Positions 26,933-35,350 of a DNA stretch of 64,000 bases are shown here, piece after piece. How positions within the stretch are numbered: position 1 is the first letter of the stretch; each line of letters opens with the position of its first letter. The DNA lies in assembly GCA_012270045.1 (NCBI GenBank), contig JAAXJC010000165.1, forward strand, positions 29,518 to 93,517. The letters are read 5' to 3'. A program made the position numbers and the translations under genes. Under the pieces are notes generated by a model. The model was not told the DNA's origin. It made no database searches and saw only the letters and a list, made by a program, of their open reading frames with translations. Source of the stretch: Luminiphilus sp. GTDB lineage: Bacteria > Pseudomonadota > Gammaproteobacteria > Pseudomonadales > Halieaceae.

Positions 26933-28513
26933 TTGGACGCACCATTGACCGCCAAACACCCGCTTATTTCGGAAGTCGGGTCTGGCCTGCTGGCAGGTAT
27001 CTGCCGCGGCGTCGAGAAAGAAGGCCTGCGGGTTGATGCCGCAACAGGAATGCTGGCCCAAACGCCGCATCCCAAAGCCCTGGGGTCGGCGCTCACCCAC
27101 CCGTCCATTACCACCGACTATTCAGAATCCCTGTTGGAGTTTATCACTCCCGTGGCACAGGATGTGGAACTTACCCTGCACCAGCTCCGGGGCATTCATC
27201 GCTTTACCGCATCCCAGTTGCAGGGCGAGTTACTTTGGGGCGCCAGTATGCCCTGCATCGTCGCGGGGGAGCGCAGCATACCGATCGCCCATTACGGCAG
27301 CTCCAATGTCGGCCAGATGAAGCGTATCTACCGCAACGGTTTGGGTGTTCGCTACGGCCGCATGATGCAGGCCATCGCCGGTATTCATTACAACTTTTCC
27401 ATGCCAGAGAGCTTCTGGCAGGCGGCCTGGGAGCGGGACGGCAGTCAGGGCAGCCTCAGGGACTACCAGACCGCCGGCTATCTCGGCCTGATCAGGAACT
27501 TCTTCGAACGGTCCTGGCTGCTGATTTACCTGCTGGGTGCCTCCCCCGCCGTCTGCGCCAGCTTTCTCAGTGGCCAGGGTAAACACCCGCTGCTGCCCTT
27601 CGATGCCTCGGAATCCAGTCTGTACCTGCCCCACGCCACGTCACTTCGTATGGGAGACTTGGGTTACACCAGCAACGCCCAGGCGAGCCTGGATGTCTGC
27701 TACAACAACCTGGATAACTACCTGGCAACCCTCACCGAAGCGATCATGACGCCGCACCCCGAGTACAGCGACTATAAGCTCACCGACGACGGCGAACAGG
27801 CACAGCTCAACGAAGCACTGCTGCAGATAGAAAACGAATTTTACAGCCCCATCCGGCCCAAACGCGTGGCCCAATCCGGTGAAGCGCCGGTGGTCGCGCT
27901 GCGACGGGGTGGCATTGAATACATCGAAGTGCGGTGTATCGATATCAACCCCTTCCTGCCACTGGGGATTGATGGCGACACAATGCGCCTGATCGATGTT
28001 TTTCTGGTCGACGCCATCCTCTCTGAGAGCCCCCTCTGTGACGAACAGGGACAACGCCGAAACAAGGAAAATTTGCGCCGGGTGGTCAACGAGGGCCGCT
28101 CACCCGATCTGCGCCTGATGACCGCCGAGGGAGAGCAGCCATTTACGGACAGGGCCATGATGCTGCTCGACAGCATGAACCGGACCGCCCAATGGCTGGA
28201 TGAGGCTGCAGGCACCGAAGAGCACGAGCAAGCGATGGCCATCGCCTACCAGCGGGTTGCCAATCCTGAAACGACTCCCTCGGCCCGGGTATTGGCCGAA
28301 ATGGGGGATCAGGGCATTCCCTTCTGGCAACTGGCGCTGAACTACTCACGTCGCTGGCACAACGAGTTTCTGGCAGAACCCCTGCAAGCCAGCGAGTTTG
28401 CTGAATTCCAGACCGCCAGCGCCGCGTCACTGCGCCAACAGGCACTGCTGGAGGACGATACCAGTGAGAGCTTCGCCGAGTACCTACAGCGCTTCTACAG
28501 CCAGTACCGCTGA
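26933..28513 (+). CDS. gshA: Glutamate-cysteine ligase
   Basis: First enzyme of glutathione synthesis, joining glutamate and cysteine with ATP. The 526-residue length and features are those of the gammaproteobacterial GshA: EKEGLRVD near residue 30, ATDYSESLLEFITP-like segment near 65, GIHYNFS near 150, and the C-terminal TPSARVL region. The TTG start is supported by GAGGAGA about 10 bases upstream; no ATG is available near the conserved N-terminus. It stands alone between divergent pilU and a downstream bidirectional-looking terminator. Confidence 0.96.
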   Translation: MDAPLTAKHPLISEVGSGLLAGICRGVEKEGLRVDAATGMLAQTPHPKALGSALTHPSITTDYSESLLEFITPVAQDVELTLHQLRGIHRFTASQLQGELLWGASMPCIVAGERSIPIAHYGSSNVGQMKRIYRNGLGVRYGRMMQAIAGIHYNFSMPESFWQAAWERDGSQGSLRDYQTAGYLGLIRNFFERSWLLIYLLGASPAVCASFLSGQGKHPLLPFDASESSLYLPHATSLRMGDLGYTSNAQASLDVCYNNLDNYLATLTEAIMTPHPEYSDYKLTDDGEQAQLNEALLQIENEFYSPIRPKRVAQSGEAPVVALRRGGIEYIEVRCIDINPFLPLGIDGDTMRLIDVFLVDAILSESPLCDEQGQRRNKENLRRVVNEGRSPDLRLMTAEGEQPFTDRAMMLLDSMNRTAQWLDEAAGTEEHEQAMAIAYQRVANPETTPSARVLAEMGDQGIPFWQLALNYSRRWHNEFLAEPLQASEFAEFQTASAASLRQQALLEDDTSESFAEYLQRFYSQYR

Positions 28514-28603
28514 TACATACGCCACCCACCACGCCCGCCATGGGCGGTGACAACCGCTATCGACGGACCTGGCATTCATAGGCGCCGCGGGCCCCTACAG
28601 CCC

Positions 28604-28632
28604 AAAAAAAACCCCGGCACTTGACCGGGGTT
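28604..28632 (-). terminator. Intrinsic terminator of the FKBP gene
   Basis: On the minus strand an 8-bp stem (AACCCCGG / CCGGGGTT) with a 7-base loop is followed by eight Ts. It lies 29 bases after the FKBP stop. It may also slow gshA transcription from the other side, although the T-tract on the plus strand is short. Confidence 0.88.
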
Positions 28633-28660
28633 CCACAAACCAGAGCTGGCCAGTTCAGCC

Positions 28661-29401
28661 TTATTCGGCGGCCTCCGGCTCAACCACGTCAATCAGCTCG
28701 ACTTCGAAGACCAGGGTCGAATTGGGGCCTATCAACTGTCCCGCGCCACCGGCGCCGTAGGCGAGGTCACTGGGGATATAGAGTTTGTACTTGGCACCCT
28801 CCTGCATCAGCTGCAGTGCCTCGGTCCAGCCCGCGATCACCTGGGTCACGCCAAAGGTCACGGTCTCGCCACGATCGTAGGAACTGTCAAAGACGGTGCC
28901 GTCGATCAGTGTGCCCCGGTAGTGCACTTCCACCTGGTCATCAGTGCCGGGGGAGGCGCCGGTGCCGGCCTCAATGACTTCGTATTGCAGTCCCGAGTCG
29001 GTCACGACCACGCCCTCGCGCTGGGCGTTCTCTGCCAGGAATGCCGCCCCAGCCTCCGCGTTACCGGCGGACAAAAGCTCCTGCTCAGCCTCTCGTTCGG
29101 CTTGCATTCGCTCCTGGAATGCCATCATCTCCGCGGTAATTTCCTCCTCGGTCAGACGCGGCTCCGCGCCCTCGAACGCATCTTTCATACCCAGGGCGTA
29201 GGCATCAACGTCCATGGTCATACCATCGGCCACCATGCGTTCACCCATGCGCAGGGCAACACCGTAGGAAAGTCGTTTTTCGGGTGTATCCAGCGTCATT
29301 GGCTCGGGCTCCTTGGCTTGCTCCTGACAGGCGACGAGTGCGCCCAACACAAGCGGCGCCGTAACAAGGGTCAAAAAGCGACCTGATTTAGTAGGCAACA
29401 T
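28661..29401 (-). CDS. FKBP-type peptidyl-prolyl isomerase, lipoprotein
   Basis: Probable periplasmic/outer-membrane foldase of the FklB/FkpA/Mip type. The 246-residue protein begins with a lipoprotein signal ending in LVAC near residue 25, then an FKBP_N dimerisation domain (about 40-130) and the FKBP domain (about 140-240) with VEVHYRGTLIDGTVFDSS (in part) and YGAGGAG loops. The ATG at 29401 is chosen because it gives the lipoprotein signal and has AGGA upstream. Downstream lies its own terminator. Confidence 0.9.
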   Translation of the reverse strand: MLPTKSGRFLTLVTAPLVLGALVACQEQAKEPEPMTLDTPEKRLSYGVALRMGERMVADGMTMDVDAYALGMKDAFEGAEPRLTEEEITAEMMAFQERMQAEREAEQELLSAGNAEAGAAFLAENAQREGVVVTDSGLQYEVIEAGTGASPGTDDQVEVHYRGTLIDGTVFDSSYDRGETVTFGVTQVIAGWTEALQLMQEGAKYKLYIPSDLAYGAGGAGQLIGPNSTLVFEVELIDVVEPEAAE

Positions 29402-29503
29402 AGGTTCTTCCTGTAGAGATGAAGGGTAGACCCCGGGGGGCCAGTACTGAAACGCCGGTAATGGTACGCACAGCTCCGGCATTGTGCCAGCGTTAAGAAT
29501 CCG

Positions 29504-30001
29504 TTATTCGACTGCCTGGGCCGACAGAAGTTCCAGCAGATTCACGACTTGCCCTTTAGGCAACGGTGGCGTGGCGGTCTGAACAGCCAGTTCAAGGTTG
29601 CTTGATGACTCTGCCATATTGGAAACAGAGAGCTCAGTAGCAGGCAACTGACCGAGTAATTCAAAATACAGCCCAGCGAGGGCGCGCTCCGCCGCCAACT
29701 CCAGCTTTTGCAAGCGCTCGCGCTGACCTGCCATGTCCGGATTATCCCGCCAACCGACCCGGACCGCGCGCAACGGCAGCACCACCTCGGCGTTCCAGCT
29801 GGCCGCTGCGTCCACCAGACCGTCATAGCCAGACGGGCTGAGTTTCAGGTTCCGGCTATCCAGCCAGGCCAGCAGCAGCAACTCCAGCACCACGCAGCCG
29901 TGCTGATCCTGCAACGGCAGCAGGGCATCCGCCAGTCCAGGTTGCGACCACCTTTGCAGAGCCCATTGCCAAAACTTCTCAATATCGGGCAAGTCAGTCA
30001 T
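29504..30001 (-). CDS. TIGR02444 (DUF2390) family protein
   Basis: A 165-residue, mostly helical protein of unknown function. The N-terminal pattern FWQWALQRWSQPG and the following WLDSRNL segment are typical of the TIGR02444 family of gammaproteobacteria. The ATG at 30001 is preferred, with GGGGAG 6 bases upstream. Its start overlaps the end of the GIY-YIG gene by 8 bases, so the two are probably co-translated. Confidence 0.8.
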   Translation of the reverse strand: MTDLPDIEKFWQWALQRWSQPGLADALLPLQDQHGCVVLELLLLAWLDSRNLKLSPSGYDGLVDAAASWNAEVVLPLRAVRVGWRDNPDMAGQRERLQKLELAAERALAGLYFELLGQLPATELSVSNMAESSSNLELAVQTATPPLPKGQVVNLLELLSAQAVE

Positions 30002-30323
30002 GGGCGCTCCCCGCCTCAAGCTTCCCCGCAATCAGCTTCAACTTGTCCTGCTTCGATAACTTCCGCAGTTGCGCCTCCAGTGACTGGGCGTCGCCCCGGG
30101 ACGCAGCGGGCCTGCGCCATACAACTTCCACGGGACGCCGTCCCCGGGTGTACTTGGCACCCCCGGCCAACTCCCCGTTGTGCTGGCGCAGACGGCGAAT
30201 CAGGCAGCGCGTCACCCCGACGTAAATCGATCGGTCAGCGCAGCGCAACATGTAAACCCACCAGAGTTCGGCTTCGGAAGAGCAACTTTCACGGGTGGAA
30301 GGGGTGGCAATTTGTGTCATCAT
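29994..30323 (-). CDS. GIY-YIG nuclease-superfamily protein (UPF0213)
   Basis: A 109-residue single-domain protein with the GIY-YIG fold pattern: WWVYMLRCADRSIYVGVT at about residues 21-38 (key residues Val-Tyr and Tyr-Val-Gly), the conserved Arg in RLRQHN, and a Lys/Glu helix near the end. The UPF0213 family is of uncertain role, thought to be a DNA nuclease. It starts with two tandem ATGs, 37 bases from the divergent trxA start, so the trxA promoter must lie partly inside this gene. Confidence 0.85.
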   Translation of the reverse strand: MMTQIATPSTRESCSSEAELWWVYMLRCADRSIYVGVTRCLIRRLRQHNGELAGGAKYTRGRRPVEVVWRRPAASRGDAQSLEAQLRKLSKQDKLKLIAGKLEAGSAHD

Positions 30324-30360
30324 TAGCGCGTTGTATTACTTATTAACCAAGGGAGCACCC

Positions 30361-30687
30361 ATGAGCCAAAGCATCGTCCACGTTACTGAAGCCACATTCG
30401 AAACGGAGGTGCTGTCCGCCGAACTACCCGTCCTGGTGGACTTTTGGGCCGAATGGTGCGGCCCCTGCAAAATGATCGCTCCGATCCTCGACGAGATAGC
30501 AACTGAGTATGACGGTCGCCTTAAGATCTGCAAGGTCGATGTCGACGCCAACCCCGGGATGCCGGAGAAATTGTCCATCCGCGGCATCACGCCGCTGATC
30601 GGGTGCCAAGACGGCAACGCTGGTGCACCCAAAGAACGGGCGATCAGCAAAACCCAGCTGGGTGCCTTTGTCGACGAGTGTCTGTAG
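30361..30687 (+). CDS. trxA: Thioredoxin 1, with an altered cis-proline loop
   Basis: Small dithiol reductant serving ribonucleotide reductase and other enzymes. The 108-residue length, the active site WCGPC (Cys33 and Cys36) and the VDVDANPG segment are standard. However the loop after IRG, normally IPTLLLFK with a cis-proline at position 77 in this numbering, reads ITPLIGCQ, and the next stretch (NAGAPKERAISK) also departs from the consensus while keeping the reading frame and length. Either the protein really differs or this 60-base stretch holds several sequence errors. AAGGGAG precedes the ATG. The gene order trxA-rho is that of E. coli. Confidence 0.88.
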   Translation: MSQSIVHVTEATFETEVLSAELPVLVDFWAEWCGPCKMIAPILDEIATEYDGRLKICKVDVDANPGMPEKLSIRGITPLIGCQDGNAGAPKERAISKTQLGAFVDECL

Positions 30688-30707
30688 ACTCGCACCGAAT
30701 CGTAACC

Positions 30708-30729
30708 TGCGGCCGTTAACCTGGCCGCA
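30708..30729 (+). repeat. Stem-loop 1 in trxA-rho intergenic leader
   Basis: A 7-bp perfect stem TGCGGCC / GGCCGCA with an 8-base loop lies 20 bases after the trxA stop. No T-run follows on the plus strand, so it is not a standard terminator. It is probably part of the rho leader or an mRNA-end stabiliser. Confidence 0.5.
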
Positions 30730-30750
30730 AATGCAGAAAAAAGTTGGCAT

Positions 30751-30770
30751 GTGGGGTCTGGACGCCCCAC
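30751..30770 (+). repeat. Stem-loop 2 in trxA-rho intergenic leader
   Basis: Arms GTGGGG and CCCCAC (6 bp) with an 8-base loop, about 190 bases upstream of the rho start. E. coli rho is autoregulated by Rho-dependent attenuation in its leader, and this 275-base leader may do the same. No leader peptide is evident. Confidence 0.4.
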
Positions 30771-30962
30771 GTCCCCGGTGCTAACTTTAGATTTCTGGTG
30801 AAGCAACCCAGTTTCACCAAACCCCTTTCCAACCCTTTTACGACGCCCTCGCGAGAGCTATCGTCCGAGACCGTCTGAAAAGCTTTGGACAGGAAACAAC
30901 TGTTCCTGCCCGTGGATTCCCCCAGGCAGTTCCCCTTTCCCCCAACACCCCGGATATGAATC

Positions 30963-32546
30963 GTGGATGAAAACAACAGCTCAGTGAGCACTGAAACAGA
31001 GGCAGCAACTGTCTCCGAAGGCCCCGCCACCACAGAGGCCGAGGCGGCCAGCAAGGAAACTTCTGACAGCGACGCCGGCAGCACCCGAACCCTGAAACTC
31101 AATCGCGCGGAGGCCGCAGACGACAGTGGCGACCAACCCGCTGAGGAAGCTGCCAGCGGCAAAGGCAGCAATGACGGCGGTGACGGCGCCGGTGAGAAAG
31201 AGAATGGCAACGGCGGCCGCAGGGGCCGCAACCGGCGCCAGCGGCGGCGTGACCCGAACACGCCCAGTGCCAATCCCCTCAGCCTGACCGAACTGAAAAA
31301 CAAGCCCACCCAAGACCTGATCGACATGGCCCAGGAGATGGGGCTGGAAAACATGGCCCGGTCACGTAAGCAGGACATTATTTTTGCCCTGCTCAAGCGC
31401 CACGCCAAAAGCGGTGAGGACATCTGGGGCGACGGCGTGTTGGAAATTCTGCAGGACGGCTTTGGCTTCCTGCGCTCGGCGGACTCCTCCTACCTGGCAG
31501 GACCCGACGACATTTACGTCAGCCCCAGCCAGATCCGAAGATTTAACCTGCGCACCGGCGACACAATCACGGGCATGATCCGCCCACCCAAGGACTCCGA
31601 ACGCTACTTTGCACTGCTGAAGGTCAAGGACGTCAACTTTGAAGTTCCCGAGAGCGCAAAAAGCAAGATCCTGTTCGAAAATCTGACGCCTCTGTTTCCC
31701 AATGAGCGCCTTTCCCTGGAGAAGGGCAACGGCTCAACCGAAGATCTCACCGGCAGGATCATTGACCTGGTAGCGCCCATCGGTAAGGGTCAGCGCGGCC
31801 TGTTGGTGGCGCCGCCGAAAGCGGGCAAGACCATCATGATGCAGAACGTTGCCCAGGCCATCATTTCCAACAACCCTGAGTGTTACGTCATCGTACTGCT
31901 GATCGACGAACGTCCAGAGGAAGTGACGGAGATGCAACGTTCAGTGGGCGCCCGGGGCGCCGAGGTCGTTGCCTCCACCTTTGACGAACCCCCCTCCCGC
32001 CATGTGCAGGTTGCCGATATGGTGATCGAAAAAGCCAAGCGGTTGGTGGAGCACAAACGTGACGTGGTCATTCTGCTGGATTCGATTACCCGTTTGGCCC
32101 GGGCTTTCAATACCGTGGTCCCCAGTTCGGGCAAGGTATTGACCGGGGGCGTTGACGCCCATGCCCTGGAGCGTCCCAAGCGCTTCTTTGGTGCCGCGCG
32201 GAATATCGAAGAAGGCGGTAGCCTGTCGATAATTGCCACGGCGCTGATCGACACCGGTTCCAAAATGGATGAAGTCATCTACGAGGAATTCAAGGGCACC
32301 GGTAACCTGGAGTTACATCTAGATCGCAAGATTGCTGAAAAACGGGTCTACCCGGCCATCAACATCCGCCGCTCGGGAACCCGCAGGGAGGAGTTACTCA
32401 CCGGCGACGAGGAACTGCAACGCATGTGGATTTTGCGCAAGCTGCTGCACGGCATGGAAGACCTGCCCGCGGTGGAGTTTCTGCTGGACAAACTCAAGGA
32501 CACCAAGTCAAACGACGAGTTCTTCAAGTCCATGAAGCGCAAATAG
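30963..32546 (+). CDS. rho: Transcription termination factor Rho, with N-terminal extension
   Basis: Hexameric RNA-dependent ATPase helicase that ends transcription. From about residue 105 the protein is standard Rho: [11 protein letters not shown]-terminal domain, a cold-shock-like RNA-binding fold (DGFGFLRS), Walker A PPKAGKT, the Q-loop and R-loop regions, and the C-terminal SMKRK end. Before this is an extension of about 100 residues, acidic/Ser/Thr-rich and then Gly/Arg-rich ([13 protein letters not shown]), absent from the 419-residue E. coli protein. The GTG start has only a weak GGA site 8 bases upstream, so the exact start is uncertain, but the frame is open throughout the extension. 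Confidence 0.93.
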   Translation: MDENNSSVSTETEAATVSEGPATTEAEAASKETSDSDAGSTRTLKLNRAEAADDSGDQPAEEAASGKGSNDGGDGAGEKENGNGGRRGRNRRQRRRDPNTPSANPLSLTELKNKPTQDLIDMAQEMGLENMARSRKQDIIFALLKRHAKSGEDIWGDGVLEILQDGFGFLRSADSSYLAGPDDIYVSPSQIRRFNLRTGDTITGMIRPPKDSERYFALLKVKDVNFEVPESAKSKILFENLTPLFPNERLSLEKGNGSTEDLTGRIIDLVAPIGKGQRGLLVAPPKAGKTIMMQNVAQAIISNNPECYVIVLLIDERPEEVTEMQRSVGARGAEVVASTFDEPPSRHVQVADMVIEKAKRLVEHKRDVVILLDSITRLARAFNTVVPSSGKVLTGGVDAHALERPKRFFGAARNIEEGGSLSIIATALIDTGSKMDEVIYEEFKGTGNLELHLDRKIAEKRVYPAINIRRSGTRREELLTGDEELQRMWILRKLLHGMEDLPAVEFLLDKLKDTKSNDEFFKSMKRK

Positions 32547-32594
32547 GGTCACACGGACCACAGCGTCTTTCAGCTATACAGTCGAGGGCAGCCC

Positions 32595-34094
32595 ATGGCG
32601 GCGCGCTTCACAGATCTTCGGGATTTCATCAGCACCCTGGAAGCTGACGGGCAACTGGTGCGCATCACCGCAGAAGTCGACCCGAACCTGGAGATGACAG
32701 AAATAGCGGACCGCACCCTGCGCGGCGGCGGTCCGGCACTGCTGTTTGAAAACCCCAAGGGCTACGACATGCCGGTGCTCGCCAATTTGTTCGGTACCGA
32801 AGAGCGGGTCGCCCGGGGTATGGGTGCGGACTCAACCGAAGCGCTACGTGAGATCGGCGAACTGCTGGCCTACCTGCGACAGCCGGATCCCCCCAAGGGC
32901 ATGCGGGACCTGATCGACAAGGCACCCCTGCTCAAGCAGGTGCTGAACATGGGCCCCAAAACCATCAAACGGCCACCCTGCCAGGAGATTGTGCTGGAGG
33001 GCGACGCGGTGGACCTGACTACCATCCCGGTGCAAACCTGCTGGCCCGGAGACGTGGGGCCACTGGTGACCTGGCCATTAGTGATTACCCGGGGGCCGGA
33101 AAAGCCCCGCATGAATCTGGGCATCTACCGCATGCAGCAGTTGGGGCCGCGCAAATTGATTATGCGCTGGCTGTCCCACCGGGGCGGTGCCCTGGATTTC
33201 AGGGACTGGACCCTGAAACACCCTGGAGAACCCTATCCGGTGGCGATCGCCCTGGGTGCGGATCCGGCGACCACACTGGGCGCTGTGACTCCAGTGCCCG
33301 ATACCCTGTCCGAGTACGCCTTTGCGGGACTGCTGCGTGGCAGCAAAACCGAGCTCGCCCAGTGTCTGACCGAGCGCTGTAAGGCCAATGACCTCAGGGT
33401 TCCGGCCCATGCCGAAATCATACTGGAGGGCTACATCGACCCCACCGAAGAGGCTGACGAGGGCCCCTACGGTGACCACACAGGTTATTACAACGAGGTG
33501 GAGCGCTTTCCCGTGTTCACGGTTGAAACCATGACAACCCGGCGCGATCCGATCTACCACAGCACCTACACCGGACGTCCCCCCGATGAGCCCGCCGTGC
33601 TCGGGGTCGCTCTCAATGAGGTCTTTGTACCCCTGTTAAAAAAACAGTTTCCCGAGATCGTCGACTTTTACCTGCCCCCCGAGGGCTGTTCCTACCGCAT
33701 GGCCGTGGTCACCATGCGCAAGGAATATCCAGGGCACGCGAAGCGGGTTATGTTGGGTATCTGGTCATTTTTGCGGCAATTCATGTACACCAAATTCATC
33801 ATTGTTACTGATGATGACGTCAATGCCCGCTCGTGGGAGGACGTGGTTTGGGCGATGACCACGCGCATGGACCCGCGCAGGGACTGCGTTTTTGTCGACA
33901 ACACCCCGATCGACTATCTGGACTTCGCCTCCCCTGTTCCGGGGCTGGGTTCGAAAGTGGGAATGGATGCCACCAACAAATGGCCCGGAGAGACAGATCG
34001 GGAGTGGGGCAAAGCCATCGCCATGGACGACGCTGTGAAAGCTCGTATTGATGCCCTCTGGGACACCCTCAATATCAAGCTGCCCGGTCGTTGA
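32595..34094 (+). CDS. ubiD: UbiD, 4-hydroxy-3-polyprenylbenzoate decarboxylase
   Basis: Prenylated-FMN-dependent decarboxylase of ubiquinone synthesis. The 499-residue length is typical of E. coli UbiD (497). Recognisable segments include the N-terminal [13 protein letters not shown] start, the central NLGIYRMQ prFMN/Mn-binding region and the catalytic ERF-containing segment NEVERFPVF. It follows rho by 48 bases, an order also found in Pseudomonas. Its partner UbiX, which makes the cofactor, is not in the window. Confidence 0.95.
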   Translation: MAARFTDLRDFISTLEADGQLVRITAEVDPNLEMTEIADRTLRGGGPALLFENPKGYDMPVLANLFGTEERVARGMGADSTEALREIGELLAYLRQPDPPKGMRDLIDKAPLLKQVLNMGPKTIKRPPCQEIVLEGDAVDLTTIPVQTCWPGDVGPLVTWPLVITRGPEKPRMNLGIYRMQQLGPRKLIMRWLSHRGGALDFRDWTLKHPGEPYPVAIALGADPATTLGAVTPVPDTLSEYAFAGLLRGSKTELAQCLTERCKANDLRVPAHAEIILEGYIDPTEEADEGPYGDHTGYYNEVERFPVFTVETMTTRRDPIYHSTYTGRPPDEPAVLGVALNEVFVPLLKKQFPEIVDFYLPPEGCSYRMAVVTMRKEYPGHAKRVMLGIWSFLRQFMYTKFIIVTDDDVNARSWEDVVWAMTTRMDPRRDCVFVDNTPIDYLDFASPVPGLGSKVGMDATNKWPGETDREWGKAIAMDDAVKARIDALWDTLNIKLPGR

Positions 34095-34111
34095 CCCGGG
34101 ATCTGACCCCG

Positions 34112-35350
34112 CTACTCCTCGGACAGGCTATTCGGCAGCGGCAGCTCAGGTAGCGGGCCTACGCTGAGAGCGGCGGCTTCCGCCCTCAGTTCAGCCGCCC
34201 TGGCCTGTTCGCCCCTGGCGTCGATGAAGCGCGCCAGTTCACAGCAGATCTCGGCACTGGCATCCCGCTCGTAAGCCGTTTCCAGCCACTGCTGGGCAGC
34301 ATCCCACTCCTTTGCATACAGGGCCACTCTCGCAGCCGCCAGCAGCAGTAACGGGTCCTGGCCATGGGTATCCAGCCATTTTTTCATGGTTTTTAGCAAC
34401 TTACGCGGGTTGGTCGGTGGCGAGCGCCCAAGGAAATCGAGTAACTCAACCTGCCATTGCTTGGCCAGCCAGGCAACCAGGTGCCGCTGCAGCTCGTCCT
34501 GGGCTCCCATATCACTCAGCGCCTGCAGGAATACCCTGCGCAGGGTGACAAGCTCTCGCTGGGCCAGGGGAATATCCCGCCACAAGGACTCCAGATCGGC
34601 CACCGTGGCGTCGGACTGCCCGGCAACAGACACTACCAGCGCCTCCCAAAGTTCACCCTCAAGACCCCGCAGGCCGGCGTCTTCGAGCAGGCCATATTTG
34701 TGTAGCTCGGGCAGCAGTGGCCGCAGCGCCTGCCAATCCCCCAGCTGGCGGTGGGCGCGGGCCAGCAGAGCCAGCACATACGGGTGCTTGGCGGCATTGC
34801 TGCGGGCTCGAACCAAGGTTGCCAGGGCCTGCTCGTAGTTGCCTCCGGACAACTGCAACTCGGCCTGGGTCAGTTCCACCGCGATGCCGGCCTCGGCTTC
34901 GACACTTTCTGCCGTGCCCAGCTGGTGCTTGGCTTCCTCAATGTCACCGAGCCTGAAACTCGCCCGGGCCGCGATCAGGTGATTGATCAACGGTGCTTCG
35001 CTATAGCGTGCCGAGCGCAGAAGTTGCTTGCGTGCCCTGGCCCAATTGCCCTCAATGAAGTTAATCAGGCCGCGGTTGGTCAGCGCCGTTGCGTTGCGAC
35101 TTTTTCTCTGGCCCAACCAACCGCTGACGGCGCGATGGGTTCCCCACAACCTGCGCAGTAATGACAGTGCCAAAACCAGCAGCCCCCAGGTCAGTAACCA
35201 GATGAACACGGCAAACCAGACGGTGGTTTCCAACACCACATCACCGAGACTGATGTAGACGTATCCTGGCTGCTGCTCCAACTGGTTAACGAGCACCGCT
35301 CCCAACAGCAGTCCCAGCACCAGCAGTACGATCAGACGGCGCACGGTCAA
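34112..35350 (-). CDS. hemY: HemY, TPR membrane protein of the heme operon
   Basis: Inner-membrane protein with cytoplasm-to-periplasm TPR region, associated with heme synthesis in proteobacteria. The 412-residue protein has two hydrophobic helices (about residues 5-23 and 42-65) and then repeated helical TPR-like units to the C-terminus. It starts with TTG overlapping the hemDX stop by 4 bases (TTGA), so it is translationally coupled. It is distinct from the HemY protoporphyrinogen oxidase of Gram-positives. Confidence 0.88.
   Translation of the reverse strand: MTVRRLIVLLVLGLLLGAVLVNQLEQQPGYVYISLGDVVLETTVWFAVFIWLLTWGLLVLALSLLRRLWGTHRAVSGWLGQRKSRNATALTNRGLINFIEGNWARARKQLLRSARYSEAPLINHLIAARASFRLGDIEEAKHQLGTAESVEAEAGIAVELTQAELQLSGGNYEQALATLVRARSNAAKHPYVLALLARAHRQLGDWQALRPLLPELHKYGLLEDAGLRGLEGELWEALVVSVAGQSDATVADLESLWRDIPLAQRELVTLRRVFLQALSDMGAQDELQRHLVAWLAKQWQVELLDFLGRSPPTNPRKLLKTMKKWLDTHGQDPLLLLAAARVALYAKEWDAAQQWLETAYERDASAEICCELARFIDARGEQARAAELRAEAAALSVGPLPELPLPNSLSEE

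Noticed and set aside
30956..30970. Five-codon leader frame ATG...TGA overlapping the rho GTG
   Set aside because: It is too short and has no ribosome site; it may be chance, so it was not listed as a leader peptide.
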